Source: a virus
Length of the DNA: 28,042 nucleotides
Virus record (IMG/VR): IMGVR_UViG_3300034024_000012
Location: 1-28,042 of that record
Strand: one strand, 5' to 3'
In this document: one piece after another, positions 1 through 6,704 of the stretch
How the letters are laid out: each line of letters begins with the position of its first letter
Position numbering within the stretch: position 1 is the first letter of the stretch
Translations under genes and position numbers: made by a program
Notes under the pieces: generated by a model
Told to the model about the DNA's origin: nothing
The model's input: only the letters and a program-made list of their open reading frames with translations
The model's database searches: none

Positions 1-795
1 GTGCCAATCGTCGGCGCCACCTCCGCGACCTACGCCATCCCCTCAGGGACGGGCGACGTGGGCAAGACGCTCTCGTGCGTTGTCACCGCGACGAACACCA
101 CGGCCTACGGCGACAAGCTGAGCAACAGCGTCACGATCATCGCGGGCGTAGTCACCGACCCGAGCTTCGCAAATGTGAGCCTGCTGATGCACGGGAACTC
201 GACGTTCCTGGACTCCAGCTCCAAGGCCCGCACGTTCACAACAACCGGCTCTGCGGCCATCAGCTCTGTGCAGAGCAAATTCGGCGGCGCCTCCATGCTG
301 TTCAACGGTGGCTACGCAGCCGGCTCGACGGGCACCCTCGCGGACTTCCAGTTCGGCACCGGGAACTTCACGGTCGAGTTCTGGATGTGGCGCAGCAGCA
401 CCAAGGCCGACGCCTTGGTTGTTGCCACCGGAACTGACGGCAGCTCCAACGGGGGCTGGTGGTTCAACTTCCAGGCGGGCAACGCAGTATTCTTCGTGGG
501 CGGTGGTGTGAACGTGACGCGAGTTGGCGCGAACTCAGCGGACTCGCTTTGGCACCATTGGGCAGTGGCCCGCTCAGGCACCGCGATGCGTCTGTTCAGG
601 GACGGCACCCTGGTGGCGACCACCACGACCGCGGTGAACATCACCGCCAGCAATATCCACGTAGGTGGCACACCCTTCGACGGTGGCTTCGACGTGGCCT
701 TCAACGGCTACGTGGACGACCTCCGCATCACCAAAGGCGTGGCGCGGTACACGGCCAACTTCACAGTGCCCACGGCGGCATTCCCGGACTTATGA
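1..795 (+). CDS. Tail-associated Ig-like/LamG protein, C-terminal part
   Basis: The gene is open at the window's left edge, so the true start is probably upstream. Residues about 1-50 look like the end of a bacterial Ig-like repeat (GKTLSCVVTATN, then SNSVTI). Residues about 55-264 form a LamG/concanavalin A-like jelly roll: FTVEFWMW, then WHHWAVARSG, RLFRDGTLVA and YVDDLRITKGVARY, which are the classic LamG-3 strands. Such domains bind glycans and are common in phage tail fibres and adsorption proteins, so a surface-binding virion protein is inferred. The stop overlaps the start of the downstream spanin gene (ATGA), indicating translational coupling with the lysis genes. The family call is firm; the exact virion location is inference. 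Confidence 0.75.
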   Translation: MPIVGATSATYAIPSGTGDVGKTLSCVVTATNTTAYGDKLSNSVTIIAGVVTDPSFANVSLLMHGNSTFLDSSSKARTFTTTGSAAISSVQSKFGGASMLFNGGYAAGSTGTLADFQFGTGNFTVEFWMWRSSTKADALVVATGTDGSSNGGWWFNFQAGNAVFFVGGGVNVTRVGANSADSLWHHWAVARSGTAMRLFRDGTLVATTTTAVNITASNIHVGGTPFDGGFDVAFNGYVDDLRITKGVARYTANFTVPTAAFPDL

Positions 796-1193
796 AACTG
801 TACCTCTACGGTGCGCTGGCCATCGCTCTCACAGCCTTCGGGCTGTGGGGCTGGCTTGGCCACAACCAAGTCAAGCTCCTCAAGAAGGACAACGCGGCCC
901 TCGTCCTCAAGGCGCAGGGCTATAGCGACGCACTGGACGCCTCCCTCAAGGAGGCCGCCCGCCTGGAACAGGTGGACGCCGAGCGACGCAAACGCATTCG
1001 AGAACTCACGGCGCTCATCGCCGTCCAACGGAAAGAGCTACGTGCAGCCATTCAAAACAATCCTGTGTGGGCTTCTACTCCTGTCCCTGACAGCGTGTGG
1101 GACGCTCTCGGCGCCCCCCGCGACGGTCAAGCTCCTGCCGAGCCCAGCGTGGACCGAAGCGGTCCCAGCACCCCTACCCCTGGGGCGGGATAA
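792..1193 (+). CDS. Rz: Rz-like inner-membrane spanin (i-spanin)
   Basis: Predicted 133 aa type II membrane protein. Residues about 4-22 are a single hydrophobic segment (YGALAIALTAFGLWGWL). It is followed by a charged, coiled-coil-prone region (residues about 30-90, rich in Lys, Glu, Arg and Leu) and a PVPDSVWDAL segment typical of Rz C-terminal regions. i-Spanins join the inner membrane to an outer-membrane lipoprotein and fuse the two membranes in the last step of Gram-negative lysis. The partner is nested in another frame from position 1042. The ATG overlaps the stop of the tail gene. Size, topology and the nested lipoprotein all agree, so the call is strong even though Rz sequences diverge quickly. 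Confidence 0.85.
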   Translation: MKLYLYGALAIALTAFGLWGWLGHNQVKLLKKDNAALVLKAQGYSDALDASLKEAARLEQVDAERRKRIRELTALIAVQRKELRAAIQNNPVWASTPVPDSVWDALGAPRDGQAPAEPSVDRSGPSTPTPGAG

Positions 1194-1290
1194 CGAGGCC
1201 CTTGCAGGGTGGGTTCTGGCCCTCCGTGAGGCCCTGGCTACGGCCAACGCACAGCTCGCTGCCATCCGGCAGTGGGCCGGGGAGAAGTAA
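1042..1290 (+). CDS. Rz1: Rz1-like outer-membrane lipoprotein spanin (o-spanin)
   Basis: It begins inside the Rz gene in the +1 frame and runs past its end. I chose the GTG at 1042 because a purine-rich GGAAAGAG lies just upstream and the product then opens with a compact signal, QPFKTILCGLLLLSLTACG. The lipobox LTAC predicts cleavage before the Cys and lipidation, placing the mature protein at the outer-membrane inner leaflet. The mature part is proline-rich at first (SAPPATVKLLPSP), as usual for Rz1, then continues about 40 residues, a little longer than lambda Rz1. It would pair with Rz across the periplasm. Its TAA overlaps the ATG of the next gene (taATG). Confidence 0.85.
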   Translation: MQPFKTILCGLLLLSLTACGTLSAPPATVKLLPSPAWTEAVPAPLPLGRDNEALAGWVLALREALATANAQLAAIRQWAGEK

Positions 1291-3050
1291 TGGGTCTGCG
1301 TAGCAACGGCTACGGGCAGGACTACTACATCCCCCTGTTCGCCGGGGTCGAGGCGGCGCGGCGGGCGGGGTTCCGCACCCGGTTCCCGTGGAGCATCTAC
1401 GCCCCGTACATCAACTCAGGCGGCTCCGGCACGCCCGGGGGCATTGGCGCAGGCGACGGCGGCTTCGAGACGCCCAGCGACCCGACACTGTCGTGCCCGT
1501 CCATCCTGTTCCCCTCGCTGATCGACAACACCAGCATCCTGGACACGGAAAGCATCTTGTCGGATGCGTTCATCACGACGCAGTCCAACAAGATTTCCCT
1601 GAGCCCCATCTCGTTCGGGCCGTCGCTGCCGACTACCAGCATCCTCAACGACAGCGGCGGCCTTGCCTACATCGGCGGGGACTCCATCCAGATCGTCGAG
1701 TTCGATGTCACGTTCCCCGGCCCCCTGCCCACAGGCGGCGGCTGGCACCTGGGCGTGATGCAGCGGGCGAGCATTGAGGGCATCAACACCGTCATCGAAG
1801 GGCAGCCGCAGTACAACGGCGTGGGTACGATCTTCGGCTCCGTGTTCAAGGGTGTGGTCGCGCCCAACGGCATGACCTCGATGGACAACAACGCGGCCGT
1901 CGAGGTGTGGCAGATCGGGCAGATACCGCTGGGGTTCCAGCACGTCAAGCCCGAAACCTACTCGCCCATGTTCCAGGCCGACACGGTGTACAAGTTCCGC
2001 GGGGTGAGCGTATTCAGCGGCACCCAGCGGACGTACCAATACAGCTTCGGGGGCTACACCAGCCCCGTCGTGACGCACGACCTTGCGGTCAGCGCGAACA
2101 ACAACGGGCTGGCGTTCTTCTGCATCGGGGATGTCCCGGCCCTCCTGACGAACATCACGTCGGAGTGGACCTCGGCTACGCACATCGCGTCCCGCTGGAT
2201 CGTCGAGCTGGTGTCTGCTGACGGGTCCGAGGACCTGGAGGAGGGCAGTGGCCTGATCGTGTACGACTCCGGGGTCACACAGACGAACCTACGCGCCCTG
2301 CCGCTGGCGCCGCTGGCGCTGGGGGCCCTGAGCACGTACCGCGTCAAAGTGCGCTACAAGGCGTCCTCTGGCGGCTGGTCTTGCTGGTCCCTGGCGCGTG
2401 AGTTCACGATGGGCCCGTGCGTCGAGGGTGTGCCAATCATCAGCTTCCTGTTCGAGGGCGCACAGGACTCCGAGGTGTTCACCAACGTGGGCTCCATGCC
2501 GGAGATTGTGTTCGAGTCCCTGGGCGCCGGTGCACACCCGTGGGCAAGCATCGACACGACCTACGACCCCGACGGCGACATGCGGCTCAAGAACAGCGAC
2601 AAGCTGCTGTCCAACCAGACCGTCCCGGACCTGGAGGACTTCACGCTACTGTGGAAGATGCGGTTGCCGGTCGGGCAGGTGTCGGATGGCACGATCTTCG
2701 CGGCGCACGCCGACGGGTCCGGTGCTGAGCCGGGCTGGTGGATCGAGCTGGGCACGACCCGCGGGTTCTTCTTCTACGCCAACCTTGGTACTCGCCTTGC
2801 GTTCCCTGCCATCGGCACGACCTTGGACGACGGCCTGGAGCACGAGTACCGCGTGGTCCGCGAGGCCGGGGAAATCACCTTCTACGTTGACGATGTAGAG
2901 ACGGCCTCGGCCACGTATGCCGGCACGCTCACCGCTGGCGGTGACAAGACCGCCATCGGCTCTATGGCGAACGGCACGGACTTCGTGTACTCAGCCACCG
3001 GCTGGTTCAGTGAGCTTCACCTGTACGACATAGCCATTTACCCGGCGTAA
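1290..3050 (+). CDS. Large LamG-containing tail/appendage protein
   Basis: Predicted 586 aa. The ATG at 1290 is chosen because GGGGAGAAG lies just upstream and the start overlaps the Rz1 stop; a GTG at 1272 is possible but lacks such a site. The N-terminal YYIPLFAGVEAARRAGF segment resembles the start of virion proteins that dock on a tail. Residues about 120-330 are beta-rich and unassigned. Residues about 330-375 resemble an Ig/fibronectin-like strand set ending in WSCWSLAREFTMG. Residues about 395-586 are a second LamG-type fold (EDFTLLWKMRLP, WWIELGTTRGFFFY, EITFYVDDVETA, GWFSELHLYDIAIYP). A role in host-surface recognition is inferred from the domain and the late-gene position. I see no lyase or hydrolase motif. 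Confidence 0.65.
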   Translation: MGLRSNGYGQDYYIPLFAGVEAARRAGFRTRFPWSIYAPYINSGGSGTPGGIGAGDGGFETPSDPTLSCPSILFPSLIDNTSILDTESILSDAFITTQSNKISLSPISFGPSLPTTSILNDSGGLAYIGGDSIQIVEFDVTFPGPLPTGGGWHLGVMQRASIEGINTVIEGQPQYNGVGTIFGSVFKGVVAPNGMTSMDNNAAVEVWQIGQIPLGFQHVKPETYSPMFQADTVYKFRGVSVFSGTQRTYQYSFGGYTSPVVTHDLAVSANNNGLAFFCIGDVPALLTNITSEWTSATHIASRWIVELVSADGSEDLEEGSGLIVYDSGVTQTNLRALPLAPLALGALSTYRVKVRYKASSGGWSCWSLAREFTMGPCVEGVPIISFLFEGAQDSEVFTNVGSMPEIVFESLGAGAHPWASIDTTYDPDGDMRLKNSDKLLSNQTVPDLEDFTLLWKMRLPVGQVSDGTIFAAHADGSGAEPGWWIELGTTRGFFFYANLGTRLAFPAIGTTLDDGLEHEYRVVREAGEITFYVDDVETASATYAGTLTAGGDKTAIGSMANGTDFVYSATGWFSELHLYDIAIYPA

Positions 3051-3055
3051 TCACG

Positions 3056-3073
3056 GCGGCCCTTCGGGGCTGC
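3056..3073 (+). other. UUCG-tetraloop hairpin between late genes
   Basis: Seven-base-pair stem GCGGCCC/GGGCTGC (one G-T pair) closing a TTCG loop in the C(UUCG)G context, an exceptionally stable RNA hairpin. It lies 5 bases after the LamG stop codon and 13 bases before the next ATG. There is no T-run after it, so it does not look like a standard intrinsic terminator. An RNA-processing or mRNA 3'-end stabilising element is possible. Confidence 0.55.
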
Positions 3074-3086
3074 CCAAAGGAACCCT

Positions 3087-3587
3087 ATGGCCGTGTGCCC
3101 TGACCTCCCGGACGCGCCAGCGCCCAACCCCCCGCCGACCGTGGCGCCCGTACCCCCGCAGACACCGGCCCCAGCGCCGGCCCCGGGCCAGCCGCCCATC
3201 GTGGTCCCCAAGATCATCCTGGACGTGCAGAACTCGTTCATGCAGGCGGATTGCTTTCAGTACAACGGCACGTTCACCTTGGCCCAAGTCATTTCCACCG
3301 GCATGAAGCAAGCACAGAACAGCACCTCGCTGATCCTCGTCTTGCAGAACACCAAGGCCGCAGCCGGTAGCGTGGGCGTCCAGGTCACCGCGGACAACGC
3401 GAACCTCGTCATCAGCCCCACCGGCGTCCAGACCGTCAGCGTCCCCGCCAGCAACTTCGTGCAGTACGGATTCACCCTCACAGCCAGCATCACCGGCACC
3501 TACGTCGTCACCATCGACGTGGGCGGGAAGCAAGTCAAGATCAACGTCGTCATCATGGGCGGATCGTGCGAAGTGGGTGGGGCGTAG
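3087..3587 (+). CDS. Proline-rich beta-domain protein, unknown function
   Basis: Predicted 166 aa with AAAGGAA just before the ATG. Residues about 6-35 are a Pro/Ala stretch (repeats of PAP and PPP) that looks like a flexible linker. Residues about 45-160 alternate hydrophobic and polar residues (SLILVLQN, AGSVGVQVT, FVQYGFTLTASITGTYVVTIDV), suggesting a small Ig-like beta-sandwich. It is the last gene before the large non-coding region, in the late/tail end of the genome, so a virion decoration or small tail protein is a reasonable guess. I recognise no specific family. Confidence 0.65.
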   Translation: MAVCPDLPDAPAPNPPPTVAPVPPQTPAPAPAPGQPPIVVPKIILDVQNSFMQADCFQYNGTFTLAQVISTGMKQAQNSTSLILVLQNTKAAAGSVGVQVTADNANLVISPTGVQTVSVPASNFVQYGFTLTASITGTYVVTIDVGGKQVKINVVIMGGSCEVGGA

Positions 3588-3644
3588 AGGCAGAACCTAA
3601 AAAATATTGTGGTGAAGCGAGGGGGCAGTTCCCATTTGAAAGTT

Positions 3645-3676
3645 GCGCGTACGCCCCCGTGGGGGTGGGTGCGCGC
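3645..3676. other. Strong GC-rich hairpin after the late genes
   Basis: GCGCGTAC pairs with GTGCGCGC at the base and CCCC pairs with GGGG near a CGTG loop, with a three-base bulge between, giving roughly 12 pairs. It lies 58 bases past the last late gene. No T-run follows (CCGCCTTCATGG), so it could be a terminator for the phage RNA polymerase, a processing site or part of a terminus element. Confidence 0.5.
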
Positions 3677-3692
3677 CCGCCTTCATGGTTGC

Positions 3693-3723
3693 CATTTGAC
3701 ATAATGACCGTCGCATCTAGTAG
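3693..3723 (+). promoter_or_regulatory. Intergenic motif shared with 7319-7362
   Basis: CATTTGACATAAT matches 12 of 13 bases of the copy at 7319, followed by GCATC and TAGTAG as there, with a shorter spacer. It contains a perfect TTGACA (3696-3701) but no good -10 at the usual distance (TAGTAG at 16 bases is only 3/6). Confidence 0.45.
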
Positions 3724-3785
3724 CCAAATGCGGGTAGGGCGCTGATCCTGAGTTCAGGAATGGGCCTACGACGCACGGAATGAGG

Positions 3786-3816
3786 CCTAGGCTGCACGAT
3801 CTAGGGCTAGCCTAGG
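3786..3816. other. Perfect 8-bp inverted repeat in non-coding region
   Basis: CCTAGGCT at 3786-3793 is repeated as its reverse complement AGCCTAGG at 3809-3816, with 15 bases between. The loop contains further CTAG words. CTAG is rare in the coding part of the window but frequent around here. Function unknown. Confidence 0.6.
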
Positions 3817-3920
3817 GGGTAGGTGCTTGACGGGCTCCCAGGGCCTTGTAGGGCCTGTGGCACATCCGGCCATGATCCAGTGTGTAACACCTGGACCAAC
3901 TCGACCGCACTTCCAATTAG

Positions 3921-4307
3921 TACCTGAGTACTACGCAAGGCAACCGTAACACAGACACTGTGCATACGTGGAGCCTTGTTCCCTTTCATTCCTTGTACCC
4001 ATTGAGGGACTACCTGAGTACCCACTGAGCTGCTACTGATAGCCCTATGGGTAAGCACTGGATGAGTACCTGAGGAGCTACTGAGTACGCACTGAGCTAC
4101 TACCTGTGTTAGCTACTGGTGAGTACCTGTGTTAGTTCCTTGTCTACTACCTGTAGCTACCTAGTACGTTACTTAGTTATATACATAGTGAGCACTTTCA
4201 ATTGGAGATTGAGCGGGCAAGCCATTGTCTAGCTACTGTATCTGTAGCAAGGGTATCCTGGCTGTTGGATGTCCGGCTGAACTGGCTGCGCTATGGTGTA
4301 GTACCTG
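3921..4307. repeat. Cluster of short TACCTG-type repeats
   Basis: TACCTG occurs at 3921, 4011, 4067, 4101, 4124, 4148 and 4302, with TACCTA at 4158. Longer shared words include TACCTGAGTA (3921, 4011), GAGTACCTG (4065, 4122), TACCTGTGTTAG (4101, 4124) and CACTGAGCT (4023, 4090). The copies are imperfect and irregularly spaced. T7 carries arrays of a short repeated heptamer next to its terminal repeats; this array sits in a comparable place, so a role at the genome ends is inferred from position only. Confidence 0.6.
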
Positions 4308-4351
4308 CTACTACATAGGGTTTGCGATGCTGCATTGCCTGCAAATAGGTG

Positions 4352-4380
4352 TTGACGGGGATATGCTCAATGAGTACATT
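4352..4380 (+). promoter_or_regulatory. Candidate sigma70-type early promoter
   Basis: TTGACG (4352-4357), a 17-base spacer and TACATT (4375-4380) resemble a host sigma70 promoter (5/6 and 4/6 matches). It lies immediately upstream of the first early gene, and transcription would begin near 4387. If real, it rules out the in-frame ATG at 4370 as the start of that gene and favours the ATG at 4409. Confidence 0.4.
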
Positions 4381-4408
4381 AACTACATACCAACCCAGAG
4401 CAGACGAG

Positions 4409-4630
4409 ATGACCAAAGCACAAGTGAATGCCCTGATCGCAAGCGCTTATAACCTACATGTGGGTATCAAGACTGGCGGCGAGGCGATGACACCAGCCAA
4501 AGCCGCTAACCTGCCTCGTGGTGATCGGGCCATGCTCTGCAAGGTACTGAGCGAAAAGGGCGGCAGCGACCTGTACACACAAGCGCAGGCTACAGACGCA
4601 ATGTGCGCAGTGATTGAGCATCGCGCCTGA
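4409..4630 (+). CDS. Small early protein, unknown function
   Basis: Predicted 73 aa, beginning MTKAQVNALIASAYNL. I preferred the ATG at 4409 because a promoter-like sequence covers the alternative ATG at 4370. The ribosome-binding site is weak (purines CAGACGAG directly upstream). The protein looks helical and soluble, with KAANLPRGDRAMLCKVLSEKGG in the middle (written here only as a landmark near residues 30-50). It is the first gene after the genome-end region, the position where T7-like phages encode host-takeover or anti-restriction proteins. No family recognised. Confidence 0.5.
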   Translation: MTKAQVNALIASAYNLHVGIKTGGEAMTPAKAANLPRGDRAMLCKVLSEKGGSDLYTQAQATDAMCAVIEHRA

Positions 4631-4673
4631 CCAGCTAACCTCACTCGCTAGGGCCTACCTTGGGCCCTATGGA

Positions 4674-4686
4674 GTGCGATTCGCAC
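4674..4686. other. GTGCG/CGCAC near-perfect palindrome
   Basis: GTGCGATTCGCAC. The right half is the reverse complement of GTGCGAAT, the core of the repeat family found at 5.4-6.6 kb. It lies in the 93-base gap between the first two early genes, upstream of the acidic early protein, where an operator would be expected. Confidence 0.5.
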
Positions 4687-4723
4687 AAGCCGCGCCTCGG
4701 GCTACTGGGGCTAAGGATTGACC

Positions 4724-5488
4724 ATGACACAAGAAACCGAGAACGATACAGCCAAGAGCCAAGCACTGGCACAGGTGGCCAGCATTGCCGAGATGGTGGC
4801 GGCCCTGGACGTTGACTATGACCGGCTGGAGGAACTGCGCGACAAGGCCAAAGAGGGCCACTACGTAGCCGGCTGGAATATGCCTGGCTACATGCCCGAC
4901 AGTGAGCCGGCCGCGTTCGATACGTGCGATGAGGCACGGGACTACATCGCTGACGAGATGGACAGGGACGCGGATCAAGAGGCGGATTCGCGTGAAGCAA
5001 CCGGCGACAGGTTGCACAGTGACTATGCGACAGCACTGACTGAAGCGGCGCAAATGATGCGCGGACGCGTCGGCGACAAGGGCGCGGACTACGGTGAAAC
5101 CATCGGCCCATTCCACTACTGGCTGACGCATCAACCGGGCAAGCTGGCCGACGCGGACGAACAAAAAGAACTGGACGAGCTGCTGGATGCGGCCGGCGAA
5201 TGCACCGACCAGGACGAGGCCCGCGAACGCATCCAGGAGAACGCCCTGTCGGTCGAGGTGCGGAGCGGCTGGTCCAATGTGGGCGAAGCATCCCTGACGC
5301 CCGAGGAGTTCCGCATTGTGCTCTGCACTGGTGGCCCCCACGTCGAGATTGTGGGCGAGCTGGACAACCACCTGCAACCCGACCGCGTGCGAATCCTGTA
5401 CCGCGATTGGGGCACGTCCGGCGAGCTGTTCGACTTCGACCGCGATGCCATCCTGACGTACTGCCAACAGTTCTACTTTGGGGAATGA
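4724..5488 (+). CDS. Strongly acidic early protein, unknown function
   Basis: Predicted 254 aa. The ATG at 4724 follows AAGGA at 4713-4717 with good spacing; a TTG at 4718 is in frame but less likely. By hand count there are about 58 Asp/Glu against about 22 Lys/Arg, so the net charge is strongly negative, especially in residues 20-110. The C-terminal 35 residues (RVRILYRDWGTSGELF, ending CQQFYFGE) resemble a tail seen on hypothetical proteins of other proteobacterial phages and plasmids; this is recalled, not searched. The early position and acidity are compatible with a DNA mimic such as an anti-restriction protein, but that is speculation. It contains one GTGCGAATC copy at 5387. Confidence 0.75.
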   Translation: MTQETENDTAKSQALAQVASIAEMVAALDVDYDRLEELRDKAKEGHYVAGWNMPGYMPDSEPAAFDTCDEARDYIADEMDRDADQEADSREATGDRLHSDYATALTEAAQMMRGRVGDKGADYGETIGPFHYWLTHQPGKLADADEQKELDELLDAAGECTDQDEARERIQENALSVEVRSGWSNVGEASLTPEEFRIVLCTGGPHVEIVGELDNHLQPDRVRILYRDWGTSGELFDFDRDAILTYCQQFYFGE

Positions 5489-5490
5489 GC

Positions 5491-5745
5491 ATGGCCTACT
5501 TCGACCGATTCGACATTTGTGAGGCGTATGCCTGCCTGGAGTCCGACTACAACGTGGGCGGCTGGCTGCGCGAGCGGCCGAGCAACCAACGGCGCCGGGA
5601 AGCATGTAGCGTCCAGCTGCACCGGATGCAGTTCAAGCCGGCGCCAAGCATGGGCGGCTATGCTGACCTGACCGACAACGGCCGGGAAATCTATGATGAG
5701 GCAGTCCAGCGCCTGGGCCTGCCGGTGGATGAGGTGCAAGCATGA
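5491..5745 (+). CDS. Small early protein, unknown function
   Basis: Predicted 84 aa, two bases after the preceding stop, so part of the same operon. The sequence MAYFDRFDICEAYACLESDYNVG then LRERPSNQRRREACSVQLHRM is compact and soluble. Later residues (GYADLTDNGREIYDEAVQRLGL) look helical. Similar short proteins with a DRFDICEAY-like start are seen near the preceding gene type in plasmids and phages, by recall only. Its stop overlaps the start of the tiny downstream ORF (catgA). Confidence 0.65.
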   Translation: MAYFDRFDICEAYACLESDYNVGGWLRERPSNQRRREACSVQLHRMQFKPAPSMGGYADLTDNGREIYDEAVQRLGLPVDEVQA

Positions 5746-5789
5746 CCGCCACTAACACCCGTGCGAATGACGACAAGGCGGCCGTATGA
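5742..5789 (+). CDS. Possible 15-codon leader-type ORF containing the repeat word
   Basis: The frame reads MTATNTRANDDKAAV. It starts with ATG overlapping the upstream stop and ends with TGA overlapping the downstream ATG (ATGA), so translation could pass through it from gene to gene. It contains one GTGCGAATG copy read as TRAN, the same frame as in the next gene. It may be a coupling peptide or a remnant left by repeat insertion rather than a functional protein. Confidence 0.35.
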   Translation: MTATNTRANDDKAAV

Positions 5790-6208
5790 CCAATCACCCT
5801 AACCGTACACCCGGCAACCCTGCCGGCAACCCAGCCCCGGCAGACATCCGGGCAGCCCGCGAGGCAGCCGAGATGACACAGACGGCAGCCGGTGCCGTGA
5901 TCTACGCATCCCTGCGGGCGTGGCAACAGTGGGAGTCCGGCGAACGCCGTATGCACCCTGCAATGTGGGAGCTGTGGCAGCTCAAGGTCACTCGTGCGAA
6001 TGGCGATACGGTCGCCGCACTGCCGGACGCGCACCTGACAGCCACCGCCCCGAAACTGCTAGAAGCCCTGCGGGCCCTCCTCGTGTACATCAATGTGGCC
6101 ATTGATCGTAGCGAGGGAGACACGTTTGGGGTCCACCATAACGACGCTACTGACGCGATCATCGCGGCCGAGGCCATCATCACCCGTGCGAATGGTGAAC
6201 TAGTCTAG
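5786..6208 (+). CDS. Helix-turn-helix (XRE/Cro-like) protein
   Basis: Predicted 140 aa. After a Pro/Asn-rich leader (residues 1-18), residues about 20-67 match the XRE/Cro helix-turn-helix pattern: DIRAAREAAEMTQTAAGAV, then RAWQQWESGERRMHPAMWE. Such proteins bind operator DNA, so it could regulate early transcription. The remainder (PKLLEALRALLVYINVAIDR) looks helical and may dimerise. Two copies of the GTGCGAATGG repeat lie inside it, both read as TRANG (residues about 69-73 and near the C-terminus). It is the last gene of the early operon and is followed by a rho-independent terminator. DNA binding is likely; the target is unknown. Confidence 0.7.
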   Translation: MTNHPNRTPGNPAGNPAPADIRAAREAAEMTQTAAGAVIYASLRAWQQWESGERRMHPAMWELWQLKVTRANGDTVAALPDAHLTATAPKLLEALRALLVYINVAIDRSEGDTFGVHHNDATDAIIAAEAIITRANGELV

Positions 6209-6240
6209 CCTAGTCTAGCCGCCCTCCTCGCCTCACCAGA

Positions 6241-6261
6241 ACCCGCCGTAGCGGGTTTTTT
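6241..6261 (+). terminator. Rho-independent terminator of the early operon
   Basis: ACCCGC, loop CGTA, GCGGGT, then six T (6256-6261). It begins 32 bases after the helix-turn-helix gene stop. This is a textbook intrinsic terminator for host RNA polymerase and marks the end of the first early transcription unit. Confidence 0.85.
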
Positions 6262-6669
6262 CATGCCTGCCTATACGTGGGGTGCCACCCGTGCGAATGG
6301 CGCCTTCCTGGGCCTCCTATGGCCTCGCGCCCTGCCCTGCCCCAATCCAGCCCGACAGCGCACCCGTGCGAATGGTCCAGCTTGTAACGCACATTCACGA
6401 TTTGTTGCATTTATTGCTCGTTGGCAATCTTTTGGGCATTTAGGCCATTTCCCTATTGTGCGAAATCTCCTACAAGCGCATAGTCCAGTCTGATGAGATC
6501 GTAGGCATTGTCCTACGGCCTCCAGCGGCTCCTTAACACTGTTGCGGTATTCAGTCCTCCCGCCCTTTCCTCCTCCACGATGGCTTGCCTAGAGGGGAAA
6601 GCGCATGGCGCAAGCCAGGGACCAACGTGCGAATCCTGTTGACTCAGGGGCACTACCAGAAAATACCGC

Positions 6670-6698
6670 TTGACAGTGTTACAGGATGTTGCTACAGT
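6670..6698 (+). promoter_or_regulatory. Strong sigma70-type promoter
   Basis: TTGACA (6670-6675, perfect -35), a 17-base spacer and TACAGT (6693-6698, 4/6 match to TATAAT). Transcription would start near 6705 and run through a region with no good ORF. This is the best host-promoter match I found in the window. Confidence 0.7.
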
Positions 6699-6704
6699 CG
6701 AGTC

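Larger units (their letters stand above)
3588..4408. other. Long non-coding region, probable genome-end (terminal repeat) region
   Basis: About 820 bases without a convincing gene and clearly AT-richer than the flanks. From left to right it holds an A/T-rich stretch near 3599, a strong imperfect hairpin at 3645-3676, a motif shared with the 7.3 kb intergenic region (3693-3723), a TCCTGA/TCAGGA palindrome at 3746-3759, an 8-bp hairpin at 3786-3816, the TACCTG repeat cluster (3921-4307) and a promoter-like sequence at 4352-4380. Late structural and lysis genes end on its left and early genes begin on its right. In T7-like phages that is where the direct terminal repeats lie, so the physical ends probably fall here. 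The exact boundaries cannot be read from this sequence. Confidence 0.6.
5757..6375 (+). repeat. Dispersed 14-base repeat ACYCGTGCGAATGG, five copies
   Basis: Copies at 5757-5770 (last base A), 5990-6003, 6182-6195, 6287-6300 and 6362-6375, all in the same orientation. Shorter GTGCGAATC relatives lie at 5387 and 6627, and an inverted GTGCGAAT at 4679-4686. Three copies are in coding sequence, read in the same frame as TRAN(G/D), and two are in non-coding DNA after the terminator. The word is therefore conserved as DNA and not only as protein. Spacing shrinks from 233 to 75 bases. I did not see it elsewhere in the window. Confidence 0.75.

Noticed and set aside
3645-3676. Intrinsic terminator for late transcription
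   Set aside because: The stem is strong but no T-run follows, so it is listed only as a hairpin.
3921-4307. CRISPR array
   Set aside because: The repeats are short, imperfect and irregularly spaced, with no unique spacers of constant length and no cas genes.
4225-4452. Open frame in the AT-richer region before the early genes
   Set aside because: It overlaps the promoter and the start of the better-supported gene at 4409 and has no suitable start signal.
6263-6493. Open frame after the early terminator
   Set aside because: Its ATG lies right after the terminator T-run, there is no ribosome-binding site, and it only spans the GTGCGAATGG repeats.
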